Below the pieces are notes generated by a model that saw only the letters and a list, made by a program, of their open reading frames with translations, searched no databases and was not told where the DNA came from. The position numbers and the translations under genes were made by a program. Shown here one piece after another: positions 9,948 to 19,466 of a stretch of 64,000 nt of DNA (positions are counted from its first letter, which is position 1; the number at the start of each line of letters is the position of its first letter). Origin of the DNA: Alteromonas sp. KUL106 (lineage in GTDB: Bacteria > Pseudomonadota > Gammaproteobacteria > Enterobacterales > Alteromonadaceae); NCBI RefSeq assembly GCF_009811415.1, contig NZ_BLIG01000028.1:1-64000 (forward strand), read 5' to 3'.

Positions 9948-11306
9948 ATGCATGTACATATTTTAGGCATTTGTGGAAGTTTTATGGGTGGCATCGCTGC
10001 CATTGCTAAATCACTTGGCCACAAAGTAACTGGCTCAGATAAGAACGTTTATCCTCCTATGAGCACCCAGCTTGAAGCGTTAGGCATCGAGCTTACTGAA
10101 GGCTATTGTGAAAGTCAGTTTAATCCCGCACCAGATATGGTGGTGATTGGTAACGCCATGTCGCGCGGTAACCCCGCCGTTGAGTACGTACTTAATCGCA
10201 ACCTGCCCTATACAAGCGGCCCGCAGTGGTTGCTTGACAACCTATTAAAAGACCGTTGGGTAATTGGCTTATCAGGCACTCACGGTAAAACGACAACCAG
10301 CAGCATGGTGGCGTGGATTTTAGAACACGCTGGTCTTAATCCTGGCTATTTGATTGGCGGCGTTCCGGAGAACTTTGGCGTATCTGCCCGCGTGGGCGAA
10401 AGCCCTTTTTTCGTGATTGAAGCTGACGAATACGACAGCGCGTTTTTCGACAAGCGCTCTAAGTTTGTTCACTATCGCCCGAAAACCTTGGTTATCAACA
10501 ACCTTGAATTTGATCATGCAGATATTTTTGCTGACCTTGGCGCTATTCAAACTCAATTTCATCACCTGGTTCGCATGGTGCCAGAAAACGGCCTTATTCT
10601 TACGCCAAACAGCACGCCAGCGATTGAAGACATGCTCAAGAAAGGTTGCTGGTCGTCTCGCCAATCGTTAGGTAAAGAATGGCATGCGGAATTACTTAAA
10701 AAAGACGGCAGTGAATTCAACGTGCTGCATAACGGCGTTATTGCCGGCACTGTTACATGGTCGCTAGTGGGTCAACACAATGTAGATAACGCCTTGATGG
10801 CTGTTGCAGCTGCTCACCATGCAGGGGTGACCTTATCCGATGCGATACACGCATTATCTTCTTTTAAGAACGTTAAGCGCCGAATGGAAGTAAAAGGCGC
10901 AGTAAACAACATCACCGTTTATGACGATTTTGCTCACCACCCCACTGCCATAGCAACGACAATAGACGGATTGCGTAAAAAGGTCGGTAATGCTCGAATT
11001 TTGGCGGTATTAGAGCCTCGCTCTAACACAATGAAAATGGGCGTTCATAAAGATACGCTGGCAAATTCGTGGCAAAAAGCCGATGAAGTGTACCTGTACG
11101 AGCCAGAGGGCATGGACTGGTCATTGGTTGATTCAGTGGCCCATAGCAGTGCGCCAACGCAATGCTTTAAAGAAGTAGAGAAGATCGTTCAAGGTGTTTG
11201 CAACGTAGCAAGACCGGGCGACCATATACTTGTAATGAGTAACGGCGGCTTTGAGGGAATACACGGTCGAATTTTAGACGCCTTAACATCGAAGTGTAAA
11301 TTATAA
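9948..11306 (+). CDS. mpl: UDP-N-acetylmuramate:L-alanyl-gamma-D-glutamyl-meso-diaminopimelate ligase
   Basis: Murein-recycling ligase that rejoins salvaged tripeptide to UDP-MurNAc. The 452-residue length fits. The N-terminal Rossmann-like start MHVHILGICGSFMGGIA, the ATP loop GLSGTHGKTTT near residue 108, and the mid-domain motif EADEYDSAFFDKRSKF are all diagnostic of Mpl and separate it from MurC. A C-terminal ligase domain with YDDFAHHPTAI follows. ubiX starts 72 nt downstream on the same strand. Confidence 0.97.
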   Translation: MHVHILGICGSFMGGIAAIAKSLGHKVTGSDKNVYPPMSTQLEALGIELTEGYCESQFNPAPDMVVIGNAMSRGNPAVEYVLNRNLPYTSGPQWLLDNLLKDRWVIGLSGTHGKTTTSSMVAWILEHAGLNPGYLIGGVPENFGVSARVGESPFFVIEADEYDSAFFDKRSKFVHYRPKTLVINNLEFDHADIFADLGAIQTQFHHLVRMVPENGLILTPNSTPAIEDMLKKGCWSSRQSLGKEWHAELLKKDGSEFNVLHNGVIAGTVTWSLVGQHNVDNALMAVAAAHHAGVTLSDAIHALSSFKNVKRRMEVKGAVNNITVYDDFAHHPTAIATTIDGLRKKVGNARILAVLEPRSNTMKMGVHKDTLANSWQKADEVYLYEPEGMDWSLVDSVAHSSAPTQCFKEVEKIVQGVCNVARPGDHILVMSNGGFEGIHGRILDALTSKCKL

Positions 11307-11378
11307 AAAGCACAGATACGTAAAGTCGCTAACACCAACCGGCTAATAACAAGAAAGAGTGTCTACAGAGGCAATGCA

Positions 11379-12011
11379 ATGAAACACGATAAGCAAGTCA
11401 CACTTGCTATAACCGGCGCATCGGGTGCCCCTTATGCGCTTACATTACTAAAATCCTTAGTGAATGCAGATTATCAGGTCTACGTTCTTATTTCTTCAGC
11501 CGCCAAAGTGGTGTTTGCCACTGAAGAGAACGTCAAAATTCCTGGACGCCCTGATGAAGCCGCGGCCTTTTTTACCGAACATTGCGGTGCAAAGCCCGAC
11601 CAAATTAAAGTATTCGGTAAAGAAGAGTGGTTTTCTCCTGTTGCTTCTGGTTCAGCGGCGCCTGCGAAAATGGTGGTGTGTCCCTGCTCTACTGGCACCT
11701 TGTCTGCCATAAGTATCGGTGCAAGCGACAATCTCATTGAACGTGCAGCAGATGTGGTACTAAAGGAGCGTGGTCAACTTATCTTAGTGCCACGCGAAAT
11801 GCCGCTTTCTTCTATACATTTAGAAAATATGCTTAAGCTGTCACAAATGGGTGCTACTATTATGCCCGCCGCGCCGGGCTTTTATCACAATCCGAAGACT
11901 ATCGATGACCTGGTTGACTTTGTCGTGGCGCGCATACTTGATCACCTTGGAATTGAACAATCGCTTGTTGCAAGGTGGGGCTACCAATCATCTAAACATT
12001 CTGAGGATTAA
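11379..12011 (+). CDS. ubiX: Flavin prenyltransferase UbiX
   Basis: Makes prenylated FMN, the cofactor of the decarboxylase UbiD in ubiquinone synthesis. The family marks are the N-terminal [11 protein letters not shown] (FMN-binding) and the C-terminal [15 protein letters not shown]...MPAAPGFYH. At 210 residues it is a usual length. It follows mpl, and the nuclease gene starts only 2 nt after its stop, so they are probably co-transcribed. The mpl-ubiX pairing occurs in other gammaproteobacteria. Confidence 0.96.
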   Translation: MKHDKQVTLAITGASGAPYALTLLKSLVNADYQVYVLISSAAKVVFATEENVKIPGRPDEAAAFFTEHCGAKPDQIKVFGKEEWFSPVASGSAAPAKMVVCPCSTGTLSAISIGASDNLIERAADVVLKERGQLILVPREMPLSSIHLENMLKLSQMGATIMPAAPGFYHNPKTIDDLVDFVVARILDHLGIEQSLVARWGYQSSKHSED

Positions 12012-12013
12012 TC

Positions 12014-12823
12014 ATGCTCGCGTTTAAAAACAGGACATGCGCAGTTGCGCTGAGCACACTTTTTACATTATTTATTGCTTCCCCCGCTTTTGGTTGGGGG
12101 CAGACAGGGCATCGTGTAACTGGCGCGATTGCCGAGCAATACCTTAGCCCGCTCTCACAGGCTGCGCTTGTGGAGCTATTACCTCATGGCTCTCTCGCTG
12201 AAGCGTCTACCCATGCTGATGAAATGCGTTCTGACCCTAGCGAATTTTGGCAAAAAACGGCTAGCCCATGGCACTATGTATCTGTACCTGAGGGTAAAAC
12301 ATATAAAGAAGTGGGCGCGCCTAAGCAAGGTGATGCAGTTACTGCTTTGACGCAATTCACCCAAACCTTGAAAAGCGACACAGCCAGCATTGAAGAAAAG
12401 CGCCTAGCCCTTCAGTTTATTGTGCATATTATTGGCGACCTGCATCAACCATTGCACGCCGGTAACGGCACTGACCGTGGAGGTAACGATGTAAAAGTAC
12501 GCTTCTTCTGGCAAGACTCTAATTTGCACCGCGTGTGGGATTCACAAATGTTAGATCAGCGCGACTTGTCTTATTCAGAGTGGACTGAATGGCTTACAAA
12601 AACCATTCACGCTGAAGACATTCGCAGCTGGGCAACCACGGACCCGATGGTATGGATTGAAGAAAGCACCGCTATTCGCGATACCATTTACCCGGTTGAT
12701 GCGAATAATATGAGCTACGACTATCTGTATAACCATTTGCCTACCGCTAAAAAGCGTTTACAAATGGCAGGTATTCGCATTGCTATGTATCTGAACCAGG
12801 TGTTTGACGAAGCGAACAAGTAA
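12014..12823 (+). CDS. S1/P1-type secreted zinc nuclease
   Basis: A 269-residue exported nuclease/phosphodiesterase. A Sec signal peptide ends at ...ASPAFG, so the mature protein would begin with Trp (WGQTGHR), whose backbone is a zinc ligand in this family. Other metal ligands are visible: ASTHADEMR, WHYVSVP, HIIGDLHQPLHAGNGTDRGGND and NLHRVWD. The substrates are probably single-stranded DNA or RNA and 3'-nucleotides in the periplasm or medium, giving a phosphate or nucleoside scavenging role. Its start is 2 nt after the ubiX stop, and a terminator follows. Confidence 0.95.
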   Translation: MLAFKNRTCAVALSTLFTLFIASPAFGWGQTGHRVTGAIAEQYLSPLSQAALVELLPHGSLAEASTHADEMRSDPSEFWQKTASPWHYVSVPEGKTYKEVGAPKQGDAVTALTQFTQTLKSDTASIEEKRLALQFIVHIIGDLHQPLHAGNGTDRGGNDVKVRFFWQDSNLHRVWDSQMLDQRDLSYSEWTEWLTKTIHAEDIRSWATTDPMVWIEESTAIRDTIYPVDANNMSYDYLYNHLPTAKKRLQMAGIRIAMYLNQVFDEANK

Positions 12824-12900
12824 CTTCACATAATGTCTACCGTCGCAGGCCATGTTGATACCAGTCTGCATTTAACGGTGATAAGCACAAGTAGAAACAC

Positions 12901-12930
12901 AAACGGAGGCATGAAGCCTCCGTTTTTAAT
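12901..12930. terminator. Terminator between the S1/P1 nuclease and rraA
   Basis: A 10-bp perfect stem AAACGGAGGC/GCCTCCGTTT (12901-12910 and 12916-12925) with loop ATGAA, followed by TTTT on the plus strand. It lies between convergent genes and can serve both. Confidence 0.9.
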
Positions 12931-12974
12931 TTCTCTGTTTTTCAAAGCAGCTAGCGTCTGCTCGCGGGCGAGCG

Positions 12975-13460
12975 TTAATCTAAATCTAGCGGCTCAGGGG
13001 AAAGAATCACACCCGTGCTGTCTGCATAAAGATGATCTTCTGGTAAAAACGTTACGCCACCGAAGTTGACCGGCACGTCTACCTCGCCCGTACTCTCACA
13101 TTCAGCATTCACAGGAATAGCGGCTACCGCCAGTACACCAAGGTCTAGCTCAGCTAGGCTATCTACTTCGCGAACACTGCCGTAAATCACCACACCTTCC
13201 CAATCGTTATCAATAGCCACTTGTGCAGAAGATGCATCGAACAGGGCCCGTCGACTTGAACCACCGCCATCGATCAATAGCACTTTGCCTGCACCGGGCT
13301 GCGCCAGAACGCGGTCAATTAGCCCTCTATCTTCAAAGCACTTCACCGTGGTAATTTCACCACCGAAAGAATACCGGCCACCAAAGCTCGCGAAAATTGG
13401 ATCTACCACGTCAACGCTGTCAGCAAACAAATCGCATAATTCAGATGTGTTGTATTCCAT
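12975..13460 (-). CDS. rraA: RraA, regulator of ribonuclease E activity
   Basis: A 161-residue trimeric protein that binds the C-terminal scaffold of RNase E and lowers its activity. It matches RraA along its length: [29 protein letters not shown] at the start in pieces, the central [13 protein letters not shown], and [19 protein letters not shown]. The fold is shared with 4-hydroxy-4-methyl-2-oxoglutarate aldolases, but the N terminus is RraA-like. Transcription is towards the shared terminator at 12901. Confidence 0.95.
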   Translation of the reverse strand: MEYNTSELCDLFADSVDVVDPIFASFGGRYSFGGEITTVKCFEDRGLIDRVLAQPGAGKVLLIDGGGSSRRALFDASSAQVAIDNDWEGVVIYGSVREVDSLAELDLGVLAVAAIPVNAECESTGEVDVPVNFGGVTFLPEDHLYADSTGVILSPEPLDLD

Positions 13461-13875
13461 TATTTTGCCTTACTAAAAATTGAGAAGAGGGATAAATTTC
13501 TCTGTGCAGTTTACACCTAGCATAGCATTAAACGTGGCAATGCAAATGGTTGATTTAGTGCCTTTCGACTTATTTTCCACTTTTGTCAAATTTAGTCGAT
13601 CTCATTTTGCTCTTATGCAGCAATGTGCACGTATTTTGCTTAATGCTTTATACATTGCATTCTAAACATTAGTAGGGTTATCGATAGGTATCACTTTATT
13701 GTTCACCTCAAATATACGTGACCCATAACCCGCCTATTTAGCTGTTTTCAACATCTGAAACCGAAGGGCAAGACAAACCTTACTTTAGCTGTCAAAAAAG
13801 TTTCTTTTTTTCGTCACCCACTGGTCACAGATAAACCTTAGCCTGTGCAGTAATTAACCGATAGGGGACAAGGCG
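13461..13875. other. Intergenic region between rraA and the PAP2 gene
   Basis: About 415 nt between divergent genes. A 61-codon frame at 13480 lacks a good ribosome binding site and protein-like composition, so I do not call it. It presumably holds the promoters of both flanking genes; no clear operator or hairpin was found. Confidence 0.5.
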
Positions 13876-14394
13876 ATGTTGATGAAATCCTTGACCAAAT
13901 ACGATACAGACTTATTTTATCGCTTGTACAAACTGACGCAAAAAAGAGACTGTCGAACGATCGTTTGGCTTTCAAAAACCGGCGACGGATACTTGTACTT
14001 TGTAATCGGTATGCTGCTTTGGGCGTTTGAGCCTGAGCACGGTGAGCTCTTCCTATATACAGCGCTGATGGCTTACGCGCTTGAGTTACCCCTTTATGTG
14101 CTGCTTAAGAAAATGTTCAAGCGCCCGCGCCCTTGTGATTTTCTAATGAATTTAACGGCACATGTTACCCCGTCCGACAAGTTTTCACTCCCATCCGGTC
14201 ACACTGCTGCAGCCACATTAATGGCATGCATAATCGCACATTATTATCCGCCATTCGCCGCACTTGCTTATGGCTGGGCGGCGTTAATTGGTTTATCACG
14301 CGTGTTGTTAGGTGTTCACTATCCTTCCGATGTAGTAGCTGGGTCATTTCTTGGTGTCATAATTGCAACGTTGAGCATTTCAATTCTGGGGTAG
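13876..14394 (+). CDS. PAP2-family membrane phosphatase
   Basis: Integral membrane acid phosphatase of 172 residues, probably acting on a lipid phosphate such as undecaprenyl pyrophosphate or phosphatidate. The tripartite signature is complete: KKMFKRPRP, PSGHTAAAT and SRVLLGVHYPSDV. Four to five hydrophobic segments lie around these. The ATG at 13876 follows GGGGACAAGG. The next gene begins 1 nt after its stop, so both are co-transcribed, which suggests a shared role in lipid-linked sugar metabolism. Confidence 0.92.
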   Translation: MLMKSLTKYDTDLFYRLYKLTQKRDCRTIVWLSKTGDGYLYFVIGMLLWAFEPEHGELFLYTALMAYALELPLYVLLKKMFKRPRPCDFLMNLTAHVTPSDKFSLPSGHTAAATLMACIIAHYYPPFAALAYGWAALIGLSRVLLGVHYPSDVVAGSFLGVIIATLSISILG

Positions 14395-14395
14395 C

Positions 14396-15463
14396 ATGAA
14401 ATTACTATATGGTGTGCAGGGCACAGGAAATGGTCATATTGCAAGGGCTCGCGTAATGGCATCGGCGCTCGCGGAGCGCGACGACATTAGCGTAGATTTT
14501 GTATTTACGGGGCGTGCACCAGAAAAATACTTCGACATGGAAGTATTCGGAGAATACCGAACTTATACCGGCTTGAGCTTTATTACAAAGGCGGGTCGCG
14601 TAGATAAGTGGGCTACGGTAAAAGAGGCTAACGTACGTCGGTTAATTCAAGACGTAAAAGCCTTTGATACCAGTGCCTATGATTTATTGGTTAACGATTT
14701 TGAACCTGTTACCGCATGGGCTGCCAAACGCCAAGGTTTGCCTTCTATTTCCATTAGTCATCAAGCCGCCTTTGCCTACAACGTCCCTAAAAGAGGCAAT
14801 ACCATTTTTGACACTTTGCTCATGAAAGTATTCGCCCCTACTGAGCTTCAGTTAGGTGTTCATTGGTATCATTTCAATCAGCCTATCATACCGCCGTTTG
14901 TAGCTGAAAAGCCCGTTTTATCACCAGGAACGGGGCATGTGTTAGTGTATCTTCCTTTTGAAGACATCGACGATGTTCAACAAATGCTCGAACCGCTGAG
15001 CGATCAAATCTTTCAGTGTTTTCATCCCAACATTGATGAAGCCAAAGAAGCAGGACACATACACTGGCACCCGACGTCTAAGAAACATTTTCAAAAAGCG
15101 CTCGAGCGTTGTAATGGCGTCATTGCAAATGGCGGTTTCGAACTGTCCAGTGAAGCATTGCAACTAGGGAAAAAACTCCTTATCAAGCCGTTGCATGGTC
15201 AATTTGAGCAATTGTCTAACGTACTCACCTTAGACCAACTTGATTTATGCCATACGCTTTTTCAACTAGACACCGACATTGTGGAGGAGTGGCTTGAAGC
15301 CCCAGATAACGAAGCGATCACTTTTCCAGACAACCCTCAAATTCTGATCGACTGGCTCAAAAACAAAGACTTTTCCGACACCCAAAGCCTATGTGACGCG
15401 CTATGGAAAAACGTTCGATACGGTGATAAAACGCAAGAACGCTTATTGGCTCTTGCAATTTAA
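14396..15463 (+). CDS. Glycosyltransferase-like protein of the MJ1255/VC2487 family
   Basis: A 355-residue protein with a GT-B-type N terminus, MKLLYGVQGTGNGHIARA, as in family TIGR00661 and MurG-like enzymes. A C-terminal donor-binding region GVIANGGFELSSEALQLGKKLLIKPL...QFEQLSNV matches the nucleotide-sugar site of MGT-type transferases. No signal peptide is present. Donor and acceptor are unknown. Its tight linkage to the PAP2 phosphatase suggests a lipid-linked or envelope glycan. Confidence 0.85.
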   Translation: MKLLYGVQGTGNGHIARARVMASALAERDDISVDFVFTGRAPEKYFDMEVFGEYRTYTGLSFITKAGRVDKWATVKEANVRRLIQDVKAFDTSAYDLLVNDFEPVTAWAAKRQGLPSISISHQAAFAYNVPKRGNTIFDTLLMKVFAPTELQLGVHWYHFNQPIIPPFVAEKPVLSPGTGHVLVYLPFEDIDDVQQMLEPLSDQIFQCFHPNIDEAKEAGHIHWHPTSKKHFQKALERCNGVIANGGFELSSEALQLGKKLLIKPLHGQFEQLSNVLTLDQLDLCHTLFQLDTDIVEEWLEAPDNEAITFPDNPQILIDWLKNKDFSDTQSLCDALWKNVRYGDKTQERLLALAI

Positions 15464-15514
15464 TACCGCAATGCGATGATAGCGGCATTTGTCGTATTCT
15501 TCGCGGGATTTTTC

Positions 15515-15712
15515 GTGCTTAAAAAGTCAGTGGTTTTCTTGCTAATGCTCACAGCATTATGTGGCTGCGGTTATAAAGGAGCGCTTTATATTCCTGAAGC
15601 GCCTAAACAAAACACATCGGCTGACCCAGCGTCTTCTAACACGCTAGAAACCGGTGCGGCCTCTGGCGATAACAACATTTCCCCCGCAACTACTCCTGGA
15701 GAACAGAACTAG
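15515..15712 (+). CDS. lptM: LptM (YifL)-like lipoprotein
   Basis: Small outer-membrane lipoprotein; in E. coli LptM helps the LptD/LptE complex mature. I prefer the GTG at 15515 (GCGGGA 6 nt upstream), giving a short N-region with two lysines, a hydrophobic core, and the lipobox LCGC followed by GYKGALYIPE, which matches the conserved CGxKGPLYxP of the family. An upstream ATG at 15476 is in frame but gives an unusually long leader. The C-terminal half is low-complexity (Ala, Ser, Thr, Asn). It overlaps lysA by 1 nt and sits at the classical position ahead of lysA-dapF. Confidence 0.88.
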   Translation: MLKKSVVFLLMLTALCGCGYKGALYIPEAPKQNTSADPASSNTLETGAASGDNNISPATTPGEQN

Positions 15713-16962
15713 TGGATTACTTTGCCTACAGCGAAGGACAGCTTCATGCTGAACAAGTGGCTGTTTCTGATATTGCCGCTCAATACGGAACACCCGTTTA
15801 CATATATTCACGTGCTACCTTAGAGCGCCATTGGCACGCGTTTAATGATGCGATTGGTGAGCACCCTCACCTTGTGTGTTATGCCGTTAAAGCTAACTCT
15901 AACATTGGTGTTTTAAGCGTTCTCGCTAAACTGGGATCGGGCTTTGATATCGTTTCTGCTGGTGAACTCGCCCGGGTAATTGAAGCCGGTGGTGATGCCA
16001 GCAAGGTTGTATTTTCAGGTGTAGGTAAAAAGCATGACGAAATCCGCTATGCACTACAGCAAGGTATAATGTGCTTCAACGTAGAGTCTGAGCCTGAGCT
16101 TCATCGTATTAACGAGGTGGCCGGTGAATTAGGCGTAAAAGCCCCTATTTCACTACGTATTAATCCTGATGTAGACGCGAAAACTCACCCATATATCTCT
16201 ACGGGCTTGAAAGCCAATAAATTTGGGATTGCCCGCGAACGCGCCCTAGCTACCTATGAATTGGCGGCCTCTTTACCCAATTTGAATGTAGTGGGTATGG
16301 ACTGTCACATTGGCTCTCAATTAACTGAAATTGGCCCATTCGTTGATGCGTTAGAACGCCTGTTAGTGCTTATTGATGAATTGGCAGAGCGAAACATCAT
16401 TATTGAGCACTTAGATGTAGGTGGCGGCCTAGGCGTTACCTATAACGATGAAAAACCACCTCACCCTAAAGCTTACGCTGAGGCAATGGCCGAAAAAATG
16501 GTTGGCCGTGAAAACCTGAAGCTTATTCTTGAACCTGGCCGGGCTATTGCCGCAAATGCGGGTATCTTGGTGACAGAAGTCGAATTCATTAAAGAAGGCG
16601 AAGAAAAAAGCTTTGCTATTGTAGACGCGGCGATGAACGATTTATTGCGCCCTGCACTTTACTCTGCGTGGCAAAAAATCATTCCCGTCAAACAGGAAAG
16701 CACCGCAACACCGAGGATATATGACGTTGTGGGTCCCGTTTGTGAAACCGGCGATTTTATAGGCAAAGATCGTGAATTAGCCATAGCGCCTACCGACTTA
16801 CTTGCCGTTCGTAGCGCTGGCGCCTATGGTTTTGTTATGGCGTCAAACTACAACAGCCGCTGCCGTCCGGCAGAAATCATGGTTGATGGCGAAAAGGCGA
16901 TTGTGGTTCGCGAGAGAGAAAAACAAAAAGATCTCTGGCAAGGTGAGCATAAACTTCCGTAA
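15712..16962 (+). CDS. lysA: Diaminopimelate decarboxylase
   Basis: PLP enzyme that converts meso-diaminopimelate to L-lysine, the last step of the pathway. The PLP lysine lies in CYAVKANSN near residue 60; the phosphate loop GGGLG, the DCHIGSQ motif and EPGRAI are present, and VGPVCETGDF carries the active-site cysteine. 416 residues is normal. The start is GTG, overlapping the lptM stop. dapF follows 35 nt later and makes its substrate. Confidence 0.97.
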   Translation: MDYFAYSEGQLHAEQVAVSDIAAQYGTPVYIYSRATLERHWHAFNDAIGEHPHLVCYAVKANSNIGVLSVLAKLGSGFDIVSAGELARVIEAGGDASKVVFSGVGKKHDEIRYALQQGIMCFNVESEPELHRINEVAGELGVKAPISLRINPDVDAKTHPYISTGLKANKFGIARERALATYELAASLPNLNVVGMDCHIGSQLTEIGPFVDALERLLVLIDELAERNIIIEHLDVGGGLGVTYNDEKPPHPKAYAEAMAEKMVGRENLKLILEPGRAIAANAGILVTEVEFIKEGEEKSFAIVDAAMNDLLRPALYSAWQKIIPVKQESTATPRIYDVVGPVCETGDFIGKDRELAIAPTDLLAVRSAGAYGFVMASNYNSRCRPAEIMVDGEKAIVVREREKQKDLWQGEHKLP

Positions 16963-16997
16963 ACTAGAGACAAACTAACAAGAAAGATGCGCGTTTA

Positions 16998-17828
16998 ATG
17001 CAGGTTCAATTTTCAAAAATGCACGGGTTGGGTAACGATTTCATGGTAATTGATAACGTTACTCAAAACGTATTTTTCTCCAAAGAAAAAATTCAGCAAT
17101 TGGCTAACCGTAATTTCGGCATTGGCTTTGACCAGCTGTTGATGGTTGAACCGCCTTACGACCCAGAGCAAGACTTCCACTACCGCATTTTTAATGCGGA
17201 TGGCTCCGAAGTAGAGCAATGCGGCAACGGCGCACGTTGTTTTGCGCGCTTCGTTAAGCAAAAAGGGTTAATTAACCGCAACAAAATAGTGGTCAGCACC
17301 AAAGCCGGTAAGATGGTGCTTTACCTCGAAAAAGACGGCCAGGTTACCGTGAATATGGGTAAACCAGAATTCGAACCGGCCAACATTCCCCTTAAAGCGA
17401 ATAAGCAAGAAAATACTTACATTTTGCGCGTAGGCGAAAGCACCCTATTTATCGGTTCTGCCTCAATGGGTAATCCACATTGTGTGATGGAAGTTGATGA
17501 TGTTGATACTGCTAACGTCGCTGAAATAGGCCCACTTGTTGAAAAACACGAGCGCTTTCCTGAAGGCGTAAACGTAGGCTTTATGCAGATCATCAACGAA
17601 TCTCACATTAAGCTAAGAGTTTTTGAGCGCGGTTCTGGCGAAACCCTGGCCTGTGGCAGCGGTGCATGCGCAGCAGTTGCAATTGGTCAAATACAGGGTA
17701 AATTAGGTAAAGATGTACGGGTAGACCTACCCGGGGGCAGCTTACGTATACGCTGGCCCGGCCCGGATAACGTTCTAAAAATGACAGGGCCTGCCGAACA
17801 CGTATATGACGGACAGATAAACTTATGA
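16998..17828 (+). CDS. dapF: Diaminopimelate epimerase
   Basis: Cofactor-free racemase that converts LL- to meso-diaminopimelate for lysine and peptidoglycan. Both catalytic cysteines are in place: [12 protein letters not shown] (near residue 75) and [13 protein letters not shown] (near 219). The N terminus [16 protein letters not shown] is canonical, and 276 residues is the usual length. The last 4 nt overlap the DUF484 gene start, pointing to translational coupling. Confidence 0.98.
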   Translation: MQVQFSKMHGLGNDFMVIDNVTQNVFFSKEKIQQLANRNFGIGFDQLLMVEPPYDPEQDFHYRIFNADGSEVEQCGNGARCFARFVKQKGLINRNKIVVSTKAGKMVLYLEKDGQVTVNMGKPEFEPANIPLKANKQENTYILRVGESTLFIGSASMGNPHCVMEVDDVDTANVAEIGPLVEKHERFPEGVNVGFMQIINESHIKLRVFERGSGETLACGSGACAAVAIGQIQGKLGKDVRVDLPGGSLRIRWPGPDNVLKMTGPAEHVYDGQINL

Positions 17829-18520
17829 GCGACGTATTGGGGCAGTCTAACGCCACGCAATTAATTGAGCCTTTTAATGACGCGTCTGAATTGTCAGCTT
17901 CAGATGTACGCACTTTCTTGTTAGAGAACCCCGACTTCTTCGCTCAACACCCTGATTTGCTAGAAAAAATCAAGCTTCCTCATGAGCACAAAGGCAGCGT
18001 ATCGCTAGTAGAAATACAAGGCGAGCAGCTGCGACAAAAAGTTAGACAGCTAAACTTCAAACTCAATCAATTGGTTAGCATTGCCAAACAAAATGAAAAA
18101 ATTTATCGCGTTTACACCGATTTAAACGTGCAGCTTTTGCGCTGTGAGAGCGTGGCAGAAGTACAGTTCACCTTAGAAGACGTGCTTCAAGAGCGTTTGC
18201 AGTTGTCATCGGCGGTAATAAAAAGTTTTAAGGGCCCTCACGCTATCCCAGAATTGCAGCAGCGTCTGTTTACGGAAAAGCGCTTCAAAAATACTAACTT
18301 CTTCTTTGGCCGTTTATCTCAGCACGAGCGGCAATTATTGTTTGGGGAAAGTCCCGCTGAATCTGTTGCGCTCATGTTGCTTGGCGACAATCGCGAACTG
18401 GGCATTTTGGGTATAAGCAGCAGCGACGCCAGCCACTTTACGCCCGATATGGATACACTTTTACTCCAGCAGCTTCAGCAAGTGCTCAATATTATCCTAC
18501 CTGAAATGATGGGATATTAG
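17825..18520 (+). CDS. DUF484 family protein
   Basis: A 231-residue cytosolic protein. The N-terminal third carries [24 protein letters not shown], typical of DUF484, then a predicted coiled coil (residues about 65-95) and a GAF-like C-terminal domain. The gene always lies between dapF and xerC in gammaproteobacteria; its function is unknown. It starts inside the dapF stop codon region (4-nt overlap), and xerC follows directly. Confidence 0.92.
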   Translation: MSDVLGQSNATQLIEPFNDASELSASDVRTFLLENPDFFAQHPDLLEKIKLPHEHKGSVSLVEIQGEQLRQKVRQLNFKLNQLVSIAKQNEKIYRVYTDLNVQLLRCESVAEVQFTLEDVLQERLQLSSAVIKSFKGPHAIPELQQRLFTEKRFKNTNFFFGRLSQHERQLLFGESPAESVALMLLGDNRELGILGISSSDASHFTPDMDTLLLQQLQQVLNIILPEMMGY

Positions 18521-18543
18521 AGGAAGTGTCTACGGACGCAATA

Positions 18544-19446
18544 ATGAGCGCGCCTTGCCAAGCATGGCTAGATAAATTTTTACTCCACCTGCAGGTAGAA
18601 AGAGGGCTCTCCCTTCATACTATCAAAAACTACAGGCGCCAACTTGCTGAGGTTGCTACGCTACTGAATCTTGACGAATGGTCTGGTCTTACCCCGAGCG
18701 ACATAAAGCGGGTTATGGCTGATGCCAAAATGTCGGGACATAGCCCTCGAAGTATTGCACTGAGATTGTCAGCACTTAGAACCTTCTGTCAGTATTTAAT
18801 TGATCATAAGCAGCTTTTTAGCAACCCCGTAGAAGGCATTCAAGCTCCTAAACAAGGGAAACCTTTACCGAAGCAGCTAAGCGTAGACTTAATGCAGCAG
18901 CTACTTAATGCGTCACCTTCAAGCAGCGACGACGATGAAGGCATGCAGTTAAGAGATATTGCTATGTTTGAACTCATGTATGGTTGCGGACTTCGATTAA
19001 GCGAACTGACCGGACTAAACTTAGCTGACTGTTTAAAAGACGGTACGGTAAAAGTAATGGGGAAAGGGAGCAAACAACGCATACTCCCCCTGGGCCGACA
19101 TGCCCAAAAAGCATTAAATGCATGGTTAAAAGTGCGGTCAGCCTACGCGTCACCCTACGAAAGTGCCGTATTTGTGAGTAAACGTAAAACCCGCATCTCC
19201 AACCGGCAGGTAGCGAATCGCTTAGATAAAATGGCACAAGAACAGTCTCTGTCACAAAAAGTAAGCCCTCACAAACTGCGCCATTCTTTTGCTACGCACG
19301 TATTAGAATCCAGCGGCGATTTGCGGGCGGTTCAGGAGCTGTTAGGCCATGCTAACTTATCAACGACACAGGTCTATACTCATCTCGATTTCCAGCATCT
19401 CGCTAATGTCTATGACGCAGCTCACCCGCGCGCACACAAAAAATAA
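18544..19446 (+). CDS. xerC: Tyrosine recombinase XerC
   Basis: With XerD it resolves chromosome dimers at dif. About 300 residues with a SAM-like N-terminal DNA-binding domain (LDKFLLHLQVERGLSLHTIKNYRRQL) and a C-terminal catalytic domain. Catalytic residues are visible: GCGLRLSEL (Arg), KLRHSFATH (His-x-x-Arg), LGHANLSTTQVYTH (His and nucleophile Tyr). I place the start at the ATG at 18544; the in-frame GTG at 18526 touches its own Shine-Dalgarno sequence. It sits in the dapF-DUF484-xerC-yigB order, so it is the housekeeping copy, not an integron or phage integrase. Confidence 0.96.
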   Translation: MSAPCQAWLDKFLLHLQVERGLSLHTIKNYRRQLAEVATLLNLDEWSGLTPSDIKRVMADAKMSGHSPRSIALRLSALRTFCQYLIDHKQLFSNPVEGIQAPKQGKPLPKQLSVDLMQQLLNASPSSSDDDEGMQLRDIAMFELMYGCGLRLSELTGLNLADCLKDGTVKVMGKGSKQRILPLGRHAQKALNAWLKVRSAYASPYESAVFVSKRKTRISNRQVANRLDKMAQEQSLSQKVSPHKLRHSFATHVLESSGDLRAVQELLGHANLSTTQVYTHLDFQHLANVYDAAHPRAHKK

Positions 19447-19466
19447 AGCTTAAATAAGGTTTATCC

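Noticed and set aside
13480..13665. 61-codon ORF between rraA and the PAP2 gene
   Set aside because: No ribosome binding site and protein composition not gene-like; it lies where two divergent promoters are expected.
18544..19446. Tyrosine recombinase considered as mobile-element integrase
   Set aside because: It lies in the conserved dapF-DUF484-xerC-yigB order and matches housekeeping XerC.
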